From the NCBI RefSeq assembly GCF_039555335.1, contig NC_092628.1, forward strand, positions 80,874,315 to 80,938,314: a stretch of 64,000 nt of DNA, given 5' to 3'. Shown here piece after piece: positions 46,747-56,944 of this stretch; the first letter of the stretch is position 1, and the number at the start of each line of letters is the position of its first letter. The notes beneath the pieces are model-generated. The model did not search any database. It was not told the DNA's origin and was given only the letters and a program-made list of their open reading frames with translations. The translations under genes were made by a program, and so were the position numbers. Source of the DNA: Amphiura filiformis (lineage: Eukaryota; Echinodermata; Ophiuroidea; Amphilepidida; Amphiuridae).

Positions 46747-47460
46747 TTAAGGTTGGTCTGAACCCTGGAATTATGGAAACTTTCGGGCCTCATAACTTCT
46801 AAATTATTGGTCTAAAGTATATAAAAGTATACATATTTAGAATGGCAAAGACTTGATAAGTTCATCTGTGAGGTCATTTTGGGCCAAAATGGCACTTTTG
46901 GCCCAAAATCCCAAAAATAACGGTTTTTGGCCCACTTCTTTTTTATGCACCGTAACAAAAAAATTCTTGGGCCAAATTTTTTTAAAAATTAATTTTTAAA
47001 AACTAGATCAAAATATCTGGGACCCGTTTTTTCATTTTTTTGAATTTTGACCAATTTCACCAAAAATATTTGAAATTTGTGCCAAAATCAGGCTTTTTTA
47101 TGATTTTTTTGAAAAATTAGCATTTTTTGACCATTTTTGGCGCAAATTTCTCAAAGTTAGTCGAAATTCAAAAAAATGAAAAAACGGGTCCTAGATATTT
47201 TGATCTAGTTTTTAAAAATTAATTTAAAAAAATTTTGGCCCAAGCATTTTTTTGTTACGGTGCATAAAAAGAAGTGGGCCAAAACTGTTATTTTTAGATT
47301 TTAAATAAAAGTGCCATTTTGGCCCAAATTTGACCTCACAGATGAACTTATCAAGTCTTTGCCATTCTAAATATGTATACTTTTATATACTTTAGACCAA
47401 CAATTTAGAAGTTATGAGGCCCGAAAGTTTCCATAATTCCAGGGTTCAGACCAACCTTAA
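46747..47460. repeat. 714-bp near-perfect palindrome bounded by TTAA
   Basis: It begins TTAAGGTTGGTCTGAACCCT and ends AGGGTTCAGACCAACCTTAA. Pairing persists through 'agaatggcaaagacttgata', 'agttcatctgtgaggtca' and the A/T-rich core (ctagatcaaaatatctggga / tcctagatattttgatctag) to a centre near 47090. The high arm identity suggests a young foldback element. Confidence 0.9.
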
Positions 47461-48126
47461 GGTGAGAATCAAAATCAAAATGCAAATTAACCCACTTTTT
47501 TGAAAATGTATGTGTTTATGCAAATTAAAGAACCTATATTGTGATACATTTGAAATTCAAAAATAATTTTTCAATATGAATAGACCATTCTAATAATTGC
47601 GTATTCACATCGCAAACAGCGATCTGTACTGAAACTGAGGCAGAACTAAGCTAGACCTGATTAGTTCTAGGTCGTTTCCAGCGTTGATCTAGGTACATAG
47701 TTTATCATAAGAAAGGTCTATAAGTGTTGTCGCAATTATTCTGATCATTATTATTATTTATAATCAGTTCTCTACAAAAATGTTTAATTTGGCAGCCATT
47801 TTGGATTTAAGGAAATTAAGACACTTAAGCTAAGGCATATGAAACATTGTGCAAACAAACATATTCTTTGAAATAACATTATAGACATTCAAAGTACACT
47901 AAAAGTATGATAAAAGGTATGTATGCTGAAAATTTTGACCAAATCTGTGCGAAAACCCTAGAATTGGCGGCCATTTTGGATTTATGTAAATTAGACATAC
48001 TTCCACTACATGGATTTCTTTGGACTTTTAGTATGTCATTTTGGGGACCTTTCTAAAATGCATTGCAGTGAAAAAGTTTTTATTGCAATTTGTTTAACCT
48101 TAAAACACAATATTCCTAGCCTATCT

Positions 48127-49022
48127 TGGCTGATTGCTGATCACAGGTGAACTGGTCCACTGCTTTTCCCGCGAAACTTGGTTGCTATAGACGCATCCTC
48201 AGATGATGGTGGATGCGATATCGCTATTTTGACGTCGCCATTGGATTAACACATAATCATGAAATCTTCACAAACAATTCTAAATTTGTTATGTGGTGTC
48301 AAAGCAAAATTATCTTACTCTAAAACCGTTGGGGTTCTGCAAAGTACCCCACTGCAAGTATGTTAATTGTCCATTTATAATCGCTAACCGTGTATTGTGA
48401 ATGGGGCTGTCAGCCCTGTATCTTCGCCAGCCTCGTACGTCCGTGTTGCGTGTCCTATGCCGCCTGCGCATCCTCGTTACCCGGAAGTGATGTTGATTTA
48501 AGCAGTGCCAGTGGGTCATATACATGATCTAGAAAGTACGCACCCTCGTCGCGGTTGAGTGAGTTCTTCCCCTTTTTTCTGATTTGGATGGCCTCCCTGA
48601 CTCTTGTTGAGAAGGCGTTTGAGTCTCTATCCAGTAATTTGGCCCCCTCCCAGTCGATGACGTGATTTTCTTGTGCTACGTGGTCGGTTATTGCGGTCTT
48701 GTGCTGTTCGGTGGTAGAGAGCGTTCTGCTGGCTCTGGTGAAATTTTTGGTGGCGATCTTTTCAGTGTCTTTCTGATGCTCCTTCTTCCTTACCCCAAAT
48801 GGTCTACCAGTCTCACCTATGTATGATTTATTACACCCTTTGCACGGGATGTCATATACAACTTCACTGGTCTGATCGATGTCTTTTTTGTCTTTCGGGT
48901 GGACAAAAACACTTTTTAGAGTGTTTGTTGGCTTCATGGCTGTTGTAAAAACATGCGTAATATATAGCAACCAAGTTTCGCGGGAAAAGCAGTGGACCAG
49001 TTCATCTGTGATCAAGCCATCA
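48127..49022 (-). mobile_element. Penelope-like element fragment with inverted terminal piece
   Basis: The minus-strand GIY-YIG frame is flanked by an inverted repeat: 'tgaactggtccactgctttt' + 'cccgcgaaacttggttgcta' at about 48149-48188 is the reverse complement of about 48964-49003. Inverted partial copies at an end are common for Penelope-like elements. It splits the right arm of the 6.3-kb element. The reverse transcriptase domain is missing. Confidence 0.75.
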
Positions 49023-49027
49023 GCCAA
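48455..49027 (-). CDS. Penelope-like GIY-YIG endonuclease fragment
   Basis: The 190-codon open frame encodes the C-terminal endonuclease of a Penelope-like retroelement. Visible: 'VVYDIPCKGCNKSYIGETGR' with the GIY (YDI, Y58) and YIG (69-71) motifs, R75/R80 and K/E-rich helix, and E145 in 'REAIQIR' as the likely metal-binding glutamate. C62, C65, H116 and H122 fit the CCHH zinc finger described for Penelope endonucleases. 'NRDEGAYFLDHVYDPLALL' closes the domain. Such enzymes nick target DNA to prime reverse transcription. The first ~20 residues (MADGLITDELVHCF...) arise from the inverted terminal piece and the RT domain is absent, so the fragment is 5'-truncated and unlikely to act alone. The intact frame suggests fairly recent insertion. 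Confidence 0.85.
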   Translation of the reverse strand: MADGLITDELVHCFSRETWLLYITHVFTTAMKPTNTLKSVFVHPKDKKDIDQTSEVVYDIPCKGCNKSYIGETGRPFGVRKKEHQKDTEKIATKNFTRASRTLSTTEQHKTAITDHVAQENHVIDWEGAKLLDRDSNAFSTRVREAIQIRKKGKNSLNRDEGAYFLDHVYDPLALLKSTSLPGNEDAQAA

Positions 49028-49141
49028 GATGGCGAAAGCTCAGTTCCGTGAGTAATATTTATTGAATTTGGCTAACATAATAAACCAGTTTATGATCTCA
49101 ACAATCCTACCAAATGAATCTCTTTGCTGTTCTTTAACACT

Positions 49142-49372
49142 GTTTTCAAGTATTAAATGAATCACATTTTAAACATAAGTCTCATATTTACAGGCATGTG
49201 TTCTAATATGAATATAAATACATGAACTTGAATACTGAATAGCATACTAAAGACATTTATGGAATTCAACACTGCTCCAAAAAATGTTTATACTTGTCCG
49301 TAAAGCAAAGTCGGGTCCAATCCCATGTGTACTTGTTATACTACTTGGAGAGTACTGATTCTATCAATCAAT

Positions 49373-49434
<62 letters not shown>

Positions 49435-50980
49435 TAATCAATCAATGGTCAAATGTAGGCTAAGTAGCCCTAAATCATGAAAATCGCATAATCGGAATAA
49501 TACCAACCAGCAACGGACATTGAGATAACACTACGTGTGAATTTTGGGGTAAGTAAAGCTTTTCCTTATTATAAAAAACAAGGAAAAAGCAGTCATTTTT
49601 ATCACAACGCGATATATTAAAAAAGTACATTCTGAGAGGGCCTACGCTGGTTCGTTTGATTCTAGTTTAAAATCTGTTCATCACCTGCAGTCCGATTTGG
49701 TATCTATGTTTTCATCAAAGTCTTGGGAACTAATGTGGGTGGTATTTTGGTTAACAAAAACGATACTGTTAAAAATATCGGTATTTATGCAAGCCACCTT
49801 TCTAATATGTAAAATGCATTGAAAATTGCCGGCTAAGGAGTGCATAAATTAAAATCGCGAAGAGTAATAGTAACAATAACTATCTACATTCCAAGCGGAA
49901 ACATCACCTTTTTTTTGCTTGGCTACAAGCCAAGCAATATTATCATTCGTTTGCGACCTCGACCTTTGACCTGAAGTAGGAAACTAGTCTTGTTAACATG
50001 CATTTGCTTCATCCTCAGTAAAACAATGTTGTAGGATAATGCTTAAAATTTAAGTGGTAGGTTTACAGGAGGCTAAAGAGTAGCCTCACTCCCCCATGAC
50101 AAAATTCATTTAGCTATATATTCAGCAGTGCACTCTTTGATTTGACCATGTTGACCCAGGGATGAAACAGCAACCTCCCAGGTAACCTCGTTTCCCTCAT
50201 AAAGCAGTGCTCAGTATAGTGATTGTTATTGACCATGTTGACCTGGGGATGATGAGTTTTAATGACTGTTGACAGGTGTACAATATAACATCTTGAACTG
50301 CTTGGTTTCCAAGATAAATTTAACCAAATTCCAATAATTATCATGTCCTTGGACATGGAACAATTGACCAAGAATAATTTTGGTGGTTAATGAACTTTCA
50401 CATCACACTATAAGAGAGTGCAATACTACAGTCTATTCATGTGTTTTACTTTCATGGTCTGTGGTACTGCAAAATTCTTGATTTAATAATGTGGTGTTTG
50501 TCAGTTTGGCGTTTGGTAGAATGGATAGCTTAGCTACTGTTTTATAGGTAGTGGTATTTTTGGGTATTTAGGCTGTAGGTTGGTAGTAGATTGTATAGGT
50601 ATAGGTTTAAGGTTTTTTTTTAATAGCACAGACGTGTCTATGTTTATAGGTAGGTATATATGGCCTATAGATGGGAAGGTAAACATTGCATAGGTCAGGT
50701 ACGCCTAGATGGTAGTTGCTGTTGGAGCAGGTGTGTAAAGGGCCAGTGCAGTGCTGACTTGGACCAGGCCTATGCTTGGACAGATTGAATCAGATCCTTT
50801 CATATAACCGAGTATAGGCCTACTGCAATGTGAGTTCCTGTAGTGTAGTATGTTCTTGGTATTTATTTTTTGATATATTTTATTAAGTTTGGGTATTCCA
50901 AGGCCAAGCTCTCCCTTTTAAAGGGATTTTTATTCGGGCAATCGCTGAAACCGAAATATGAAATTCCAGGCCATCTGTAG
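49142..50980. other. Non-coding stretch with dispersed repeat
   Basis: 49165-49240 is a copy of the 'ctaatatgaatataaataca' dispersed repeat also at 39258 and 40918. Around 50144-50255 two copies of 'ttgaccatgttgacc' + 'ggggatga' lie about 90 bp apart. No gene recognised. Confidence 0.5.
49363..49446. repeat. (TCAA)n tetranucleotide microsatellite
   Basis: About 20 copies of ATCA/TCAA, with one ACCA interruption and a 3-bp slip near the 3' end. Confidence 0.95.
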
Positions 50981-51046
50981 TGCGTGGGCGGAAATGACCA
51001 TGAACTTGGGTCACCTAAACAAATGTTTGTATTGGTGTCAGGCCTT

Positions 51047-51548
51047 TCATAGTGATACAACAATTAGCCCCCAATATTGGCTTTCATTTGAACCGTTATT
51101 TGTTAAACTGCGATTTTTACTTTTTGAGAAATCAATGAACGTATCAAAAAAACTTTTGGCAAATCGATTTAAAATTGCCCGTACCGTTAAGTCAATGGAT
51201 TCTGCATTTCTGATGTGTTTAGGCAGGTTGTTCCAGATGCGGGGTCCATAGCAGGAAAAAAGACCGGTTGAATGTTGATTTCTTTGTTCAATGAATAGTG
51301 TTGTTGATGATGTTGTGGAGCGAAGACGTCTGCGACCAGTTTGTTCATGAAGCATATCAGAAATGTAATCAGGAGTTTGTTGGTGACAAGATTTGTAAAC
51401 GAGGACCACGATTTTGAAAGCAATACGTTGCTTAATGGGTATCCAGTGCAGGTCAATGCCAAGATCATTTGTGATTGAGATTCTACACCATTTATAAATA
51501 CGTCGACTGATTTGCCTGTCATATGGGGACCGGGAGATTATTCCATGG
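51047..51548 (-). pseudogene. LINE C-terminal region (post-RT domain), 5'-truncated
   Basis: Minus strand, upstream part: 'SPYDRQISRRIYKWCRISIT' then 'NDLGIDLHWIPIKQRIAFKI', continuing in the same frame to 'VVLVYKSCHQQTPDYISDML' and 'GPRIWNNLPKHIRNAESIDL'. The LHWxPxxxRIxFK...VYK and 'xRxWNxLPxxIRN' signatures are typical of the thumb and C-terminal region of CR1/L2-type or related non-LTR retrotransposon ORF2. The frame is open for about 165 codons and ends with a stop at 51047. The RT core (YADD) is not in the window on this side. It is a dead or 5'-truncated copy. Confidence 0.8.
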
Positions 51549-51604
51549 AGTTACTGCTCTTTGGTTGTATGAGTTAGTTCAATGTTATGTTAAGGCCTTG
51601 AATG

Positions 51605-51681
51605 TTATCTATGCCCGTGTTAACGGGGCATAGATATTGTATTTGTTGCGTTTAGTCTTCTGCTTCTCCTCCTCCTCCTCC
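51605..51681 (+). mobile_element. Helentron-like element H1, 5' end only
   Basis: A 5' terminal hairpin and polypyrimidine tract, interrupted by H2 after CTCCTCC. The rest of H1 is not in the window. Confidence 0.7.
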
Positions 51682-51732
51682 TTATCTATGCCCGTGGAAC
51701 GGTGGCATAGATATTGTATTTGTTGTGTTTAG
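51682..51732 (+). mobile_element. Helentron-like element H2, 5' end only
   Basis: The 5' end of the variant TTATCTATGCCCGTGGAACG, cut by H3 after TGTGTTTAG. Its remainder is beyond the window. Confidence 0.7.
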
Positions 51733-51794
51733 TTATCTATGCCCGTGTTAACGGGGCATAGATATTCTGCTTATGCTCTTTATTCTTCTCCTCC

Positions 51795-53466
51795 TTATCT
51801 ATGCCCGTGGAACGGTGGCATAGATATTGTATTTGTTGTGTTTAGTCTTCTCCTCCTCCTTCTCCTCCTCCTCCTCCTCCTTCTTCTTAAGACCACTTCT
51901 TTGCACTCCTCTAGCTCAAGAACCAAAGAAGCCTCGGGGCCCATACTTGGTACAATGATGGCCCATGACCCCAAGATACATCCTAGGGTACCCCCCGACC
52001 CCAAAGGTCAAAGGTCATGGGCTACAGGGGGCAATATGTGTAAAATTTCAAACAGCTCTAGCTCAAAAACTCTAGCGCCCTCAGGGTTCATACTTGGTAC
52101 AATGATGGCCTATGACCCTAGAAGTATGCTATGCTAGCCACAACCCCAGAGGTCAAAGTTCATATGCTTTAAAAAGCAAAATAGGTACGACCGGTTAACA
52201 CAGTGTATCGCAATAGGTAGCATTTTGGTAGCTACCTGTATTTGCAATGATGAAGGCTTCAAATATACGTCAAGACGTACAATGGGGTTAAGAGGTTATC
52301 CGCTTAAAGGGACACAATAGTTTGGGATTAAAGGGTATTCTCCAGTCTGGTGGTGTTTCAGAGAGTGAGGGTCTGATGGAGTATAAGAGAGTGATGGCTT
52401 GGTGGGGTATTAGAGAGAGTTTGGGCCAGCCTGGTGGTGTTTTAGAGCGAGTGAGTGTCTGGTGGAGTATAAGAGAGAGTGAAGGCTTGGTGGGTATTAA
52501 AGAGAGTATGGGTCAGCCTGTTGGTATTTTAGAGCGAGTGAGTGTCTGGTGGATTATAAGAGAGAGAGGGTCTGGTGAGGTATTAGAGAGAGTGTGCGCC
52601 AATCTGGGGTGTTTTAGAGCTAGTGAGTGTCTGGTGGAGTGTAAGAGAGAGTGATGGCTGGGTGGGGTATTAGAGAGAGTTTGGGTCAGCCTGATGGTGT
52701 TTTAGAGCGAGTGAGTGTCTGGTGGAGTATAAGAGAGAGTGAAGGCTTGGTGGGGTTTTAGAGAGAGTATGGGTCAGCCTGTTGGTGTTTTAGAGCGAGT
52801 GAGTGTCTGGTGGAGTATAAGAGAGAGTGATGGCTGGGTGGGGTATTAGAGAGAGTTTGGGTCAGCCTGGTGGTGTTTTAGAGCGAGTGAGTGTCTGGTG
52901 GAGTATAAGCGAGAGTGAAGGCTTGGTGGGGTATTAGAAAGAGTATGGGTCAGCCTGTTGGTGTTTTAGAGCAAGTGAGTGTCTGGTGGATTATAAGAGA
53001 GAGTGAGGGTCTGGTGAGGTATTAGAGAGAGTGTGCGCCAATCTGGGGGTGTTTTACAGCTAGTGAGTGTCTGGTGGAGTATAAGAGAGAGTGATGGCTG
53101 GGTGGGGTATTAGAGAGAGTTTGGGTCAGCCTGGTGGTGTTTTAGAGCGAGTGAGTGTCTGGTGGAGTATAAGAGAGAGTGATGGCTGGGCGGGTATTAG
53201 AGAGAGTTTGGGTCAGCCTGGTGGTGTTTTAGAGCGAGTGAGTGTCTGGTGGGGTATAAATGAGAGTGAAGGCTTGGTAGGGTATTAGAGAGAGTGTGGG
53301 CCAGTCTAGGGTTATGAGCATTACATGTATATCAAATGAAAGTTTAAAACAAGGGGTTTCACATGGTGCTCACCAAGTTTTCGTTTGTAAATAGGGGAAG
53401 GGGGTTAGGTGTGGTCATCACGGGCATAGATATTCGTGTTTGGTCAAACACAACCGTGGTTTCTAG
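51795..53466 (+). mobile_element. Helentron-like element H4
   Basis: Complete from TTATCTATGCCCGTGGAACG to ...GTGGTTTCTAG. It holds a (CTC/CTT) tract, the DR1-bearing body (DR1 at 52005-52017) and an ~87-bp minisatellite. Its sequence CATATGCTTTAAAAAGC is the uninterrupted counterpart of the H6 site that carries the 1.6-kb insertion. Confidence 0.8.
52330..53312 (+). repeat. ~87-bp minisatellite in H4, about 11 copies
   Basis: The unit includes 'gttttagagcgagtgagtgt', 'ctggtggagtataagagaga' and 'ggggtattagagagagt'. The unit is near a multiple of three, so long open frames (52322-52654, 53091-53288) arise from the repeat and are not taken as genes. Confidence 0.9.
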
Positions 53467-56447
53467 TTATCTATGCCCGTGTTAACGGGGCATAGATATT
53501 CTGCTTATGCTCTTTATTCTTCTCCTCCTCTTTCTTCTTCTTCTTCTCTTCCTCAAGATCAGTCCTTTGCACTCCTCTAGCTCAAGAACTAAAGTAGCCT
53601 CGGGGCCCATACTTGGTATAATGATGGCCCATGACCCCTAGAAACATCCTTTGGTACACCTGACCCCAGAGGTCAAAGGTCATGGGCTACAGGGGGCAAT
53701 ATGTGTAAAATTTGAAACATCTCTAGCTCAAGAACTATAGCGCCCTCAGGGTTCATACTTAGTATAATTATGACCCATGACCCTAAAGGTATTATATATT
53801 AGCAATGACCCCAGAGGTCAAAGGTCATAGGCTACATGGAGCAATATGTGTATATTTAGGAATGTCACCATCTCTACGTAAGAGGTACATAGGATGTCAA
53901 CTTTGAAGGTATATAGGATGTTAGCCTTGTGCTCATCGCGCTATTGCCAAGGATAATAAAATCAGGAGGTGACAATAGCTCATTAGCATGTGTCCAATTA
54001 ATTCTTATGTATATAGGTATTGTTATAACGCTATTCCAGAGGGAGTATGTAAATTAAATGGAACAGCCATTAAAGGGACACTCCGTTTTGGGATTAAAGG
54101 GGTATTAAGATTTTTTAATTTTTTTTATTGTTTTATTTTTTTTGTATGGAACATGTTTGTTGATTTATTTAAGGAGGAGCGCCCTCAAGCGTTTACACAG
54201 CAAATGCAATTAAAGGGGCATTTCTTGATTTTCAATTTAATATTTTAGTCAGTATACTGATAGCCCTTTTAGAATCAAACATATTACGGGGTGTCAGGTG
54301 GATTAAAGGTGTCATGATAAGTTAAGGGCAGAGGGGTGTTAGGGTGATGGAATAGCCATTAAAGGGACACTCCGTTTTGGGATTAAAGGGGTATTCAGAT
54401 TTTTTATTTTTTTATTTTTAATTTTTTTGTATGGAACATGTTTGTTGATTTATTTAAGGAGGAGCGCCCTCAAGCGTTTACACAGCAAATGCAATTAAAG
54501 GGGCATTTCTTGATTTTCAATTTAATATTTTAGTCAGTATACTGATAGCCCTTTTAGAATCAAACATATTACGGGGTGTCAGGTGGATTAAAGGTGTCAT
54601 GATAAGTTAAGGGCCGAGGGGGTGTTAGGGTGATGGAATAGCCATTAAAGGGACACTCCGTTTTGGGATTAAAGGGGTATTCAGATTTTTTTATTTTTTT
54701 ATTTTTTTTGTATGGAACATGTTTGTTGATTTATTTAAGGGTGAGCGCCCTCAAGCGTTTACACAGCAAATGCAATTAAAGGGCATTTCTTGATTTTCAA
54801 TTTAATATTTTAGTCAGTATACTGATAGCCCTTTTAGAATCAAACATATTACGGGATGTCAGGGTGGATTAAAGGTGTCATGGTAGGTTAAGGGCCGTGG
54901 GAGTGTTAGGATGATGGAATAGACATTAAAGGGACACTCCGTTTTGGGATTAAAGGGATATTCAGATTTTTTTATTTTTTTATTTTTTTTGTATGGAACA
55001 TGTTTGTTGATTTATTTAAGGAGGAGCGCCCTCAAGCGTTTACACAGCAAATGCAATTAAAGGGGCATTTCTTGATTTTCAATTTAATAAGCCCTTTTAG
55101 AATACGGGGGGAATGTCACCATCTCTACGTAAGAGGTACATAGGATGTCAACTTTGAAGGTATATAGGATGTTAGCCTTGTGCTCATCGCGCTATTGCCA
55201 AGGATAATAAAATCAGGAGGTGACAATAGCTCATTAGCATGTGTCCAATTAATTCTTATGTATATAGGTATTGTTATAACGCTATTCCAGAGGGAGTATG
55301 TAAATTAAATGGAACAGCCATTAAAGGGACACTCCGTTTTGGGATTAAAGGGGTATTAAGATTTTTTAATTTTTTTTATTGTTTTATTTTTTTTGTATGG
55401 AACATGTTTGTTGATTTATTTAAGGAGGAGCGCCCTCAAGCGTTTACACAGCAAATGCAATTAAAGGGGCATTTCTTGATTTTCAATTTAATATTTTAGT
55501 CAGTATACTGATAGCCCTTTTAGAATCAAACATATTACGGGGTGTCAGGTGGATTAAAGGTGTCATGATAAGTTAAGGGCAGAGGGGGTGTTAGGGTGAT
55601 GGAATAGCCATTAAAGGGACACTCCGTTTTGGGATTAAAGGGGTATTCAGATTTTTTTATTTTTTATTTTTTTAAATTTTTTTGTATGGAACATGTTTGT
55701 TGATTTATTTAAGGAGGAGGGCCCTCAAGCGTTTACACAGCAAATGCAATTAAAGGGCATTTCTTGATTTTCAATTTAATATTTTAGTCAGTATACTGAT
55801 AGCCCTTTTAGAATCAAACATATTACGGGGTGTCAGGTGGATTAAAGGTGTCATGATAAGTTAAGGGCCGAGGGGGTGTTAGGGTGATGGAATAGCCATT
55901 AAAGGGACACTCCGTTTTGGGATTAAAGGGGTATTCAGATTTTTTGATTTTTTTGTATGGAACATGTTTGTTGATTTATTTAAGGGTGAGCGCCCTCAAG
56001 CGTTTACACAGCAAATGCAATTAAAGGGGCATTTCTTGATTTTCAATTTAATATTTTAGTCAGTATACTGATAGCCCTTTTAGAATCAAACATATTACGG
56101 GATGTCAGGGTGGATTAAAGGTGTCATGGTAGGTTAAGGGCCGTGGGAGTGTTAGGATGATGGAATAGACATTAAAGGGACACTCCGTTTTGGGATTAAA
56201 GGGATATTCAGATTTTTTTATTTTTTTATTTTTTTTGTATGGAACATGTTTGTTGATTTATTTAAGGAGGAGCGCCCTCAAGCGTTTACACAGCAAATGC
56301 AATTAAAGGGGCATTTCTTGATTTTCAATTTAATAAGCCCTTTTAGAATACGGGGTGTCATGATGGATTAAGAGTGTCATGGTGGGTAAGGGTGGGAAGC
56401 ACGGGCATAGATATTCGTGTTTGGTCAAACACAACTGTGCCATCTAG
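53467..56447 (+). mobile_element. Helentron-like element H5
   Basis: It starts directly at the CTAG end of H4 and ends GTGCCATCTAG. The body has two DR1 motifs (53670-53682, 53815-53827), then ~290-bp tandem units, and a 1,251-bp internal duplication. H4 and H5 are head-to-tail with no intervening base that can be assigned to flank. Confidence 0.8.
53862..56360 (+). repeat. ~290-bp tandem units with 1,251-bp higher-order duplication
   Basis: Units carry 'gccattaaagggacactccg', 'gtatggaacatgtttgttga', 'gcgccctcaagcgtttacac' and 'gtcagtatactgatagccct'; about eight to nine lie here. The block from 'gaatgtcaccatctctacgt' at 53862 recurs at about 55110, including two identical 86-codon frames (53988, 55239), so the repeat has been amplified at two scales. 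The frames are repeat by-products. Confidence 0.9.
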
Positions 56448-56944
56448 TCTTTCTTCTTCTTCTTCTCCTCCTCAAGATCAGTCCTTTGCACTCCTCTAGC
56501 TCAAGAACTAAAGTAGCCTCGGGGCCCATACTTGGTATAATGATGGCCCATGACCCCTAGAAACATCCTTTGGTACACCTGACCCCAGAGGTCAAAGGTC
56601 ATGGGCTACAGGGGGCAATATGTGTAAAATTTGAAACATCTCTAGCTCAAGAACTATAGCGCCCTCAGGGTTCATACTTAGTATAATTATGACCCATGAC
56701 CCCTAAATGTATTATATGCTAGCAATGACCCCAGAGGTCAAAGTTCATAGGCTACAGGGAGCAATATGTGTATATTTAGGAATTTAGGTACATAGGATGT
56801 CAACCTTGAAGGTATATAGGATGTTAGCCTTGTGCTCATCACGCTATTGCCAAGGATAATTAAATCAGGATGTGACAATAGCTTATTAGCATGTGTCCAA
56901 TTGATTCTTATGTATATATATGTATTGTTATAGAGCTATTCCAG

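Larger units (their letters stand above)
42748..49141. mobile_element. 6.3-kb inverted-repeat-bounded composite element
   Basis: The outer arms ATAAACTGGTTGATTATGTT (42761) and AACATAATAAACCAGTTTAT (ending 49093) pair over about 70 bp through 'actcacggaactgagctttcg'. Pairing resumes in inner segments (ggttaaacaaattgcaataa / ttattgcaatttgtttaacc; tccaaaatggccgcc / ggcggccattttgga), giving arms of about 390 bp with a Penelope-like insertion in the right arm. GTTCTTTAACACT occurs at 42748-42760 and 49129-49141, either a 13-bp target duplication or adjacent tandem-repeat units. The interior holds an inverted pair of decayed PIN-like/cysteine-rich genes and a LINE fragment. I do not recognise the family. 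Confidence 0.7.

Noticed and set aside
51795-52004. Arginine-rich minus-strand frame (and a similar one at 62979-63185)
   Set aside because: It is the translation of the CTT/CTC polypyrimidine tract.
52322-53288. Open frames of 110 and 65 codons with repeating WWSIRES-like peptides
   Set aside because: They arise because the ~87-bp minisatellite unit is near a multiple of three. Frames break at each indel, and no start context or domain is present.
53988-55499. Two identical 86-codon open frames
   Set aside because: Identity is due to the 1,251-bp DNA duplication, and the peptides are translations of AT-rich repeat units also found without an open frame in other copies.
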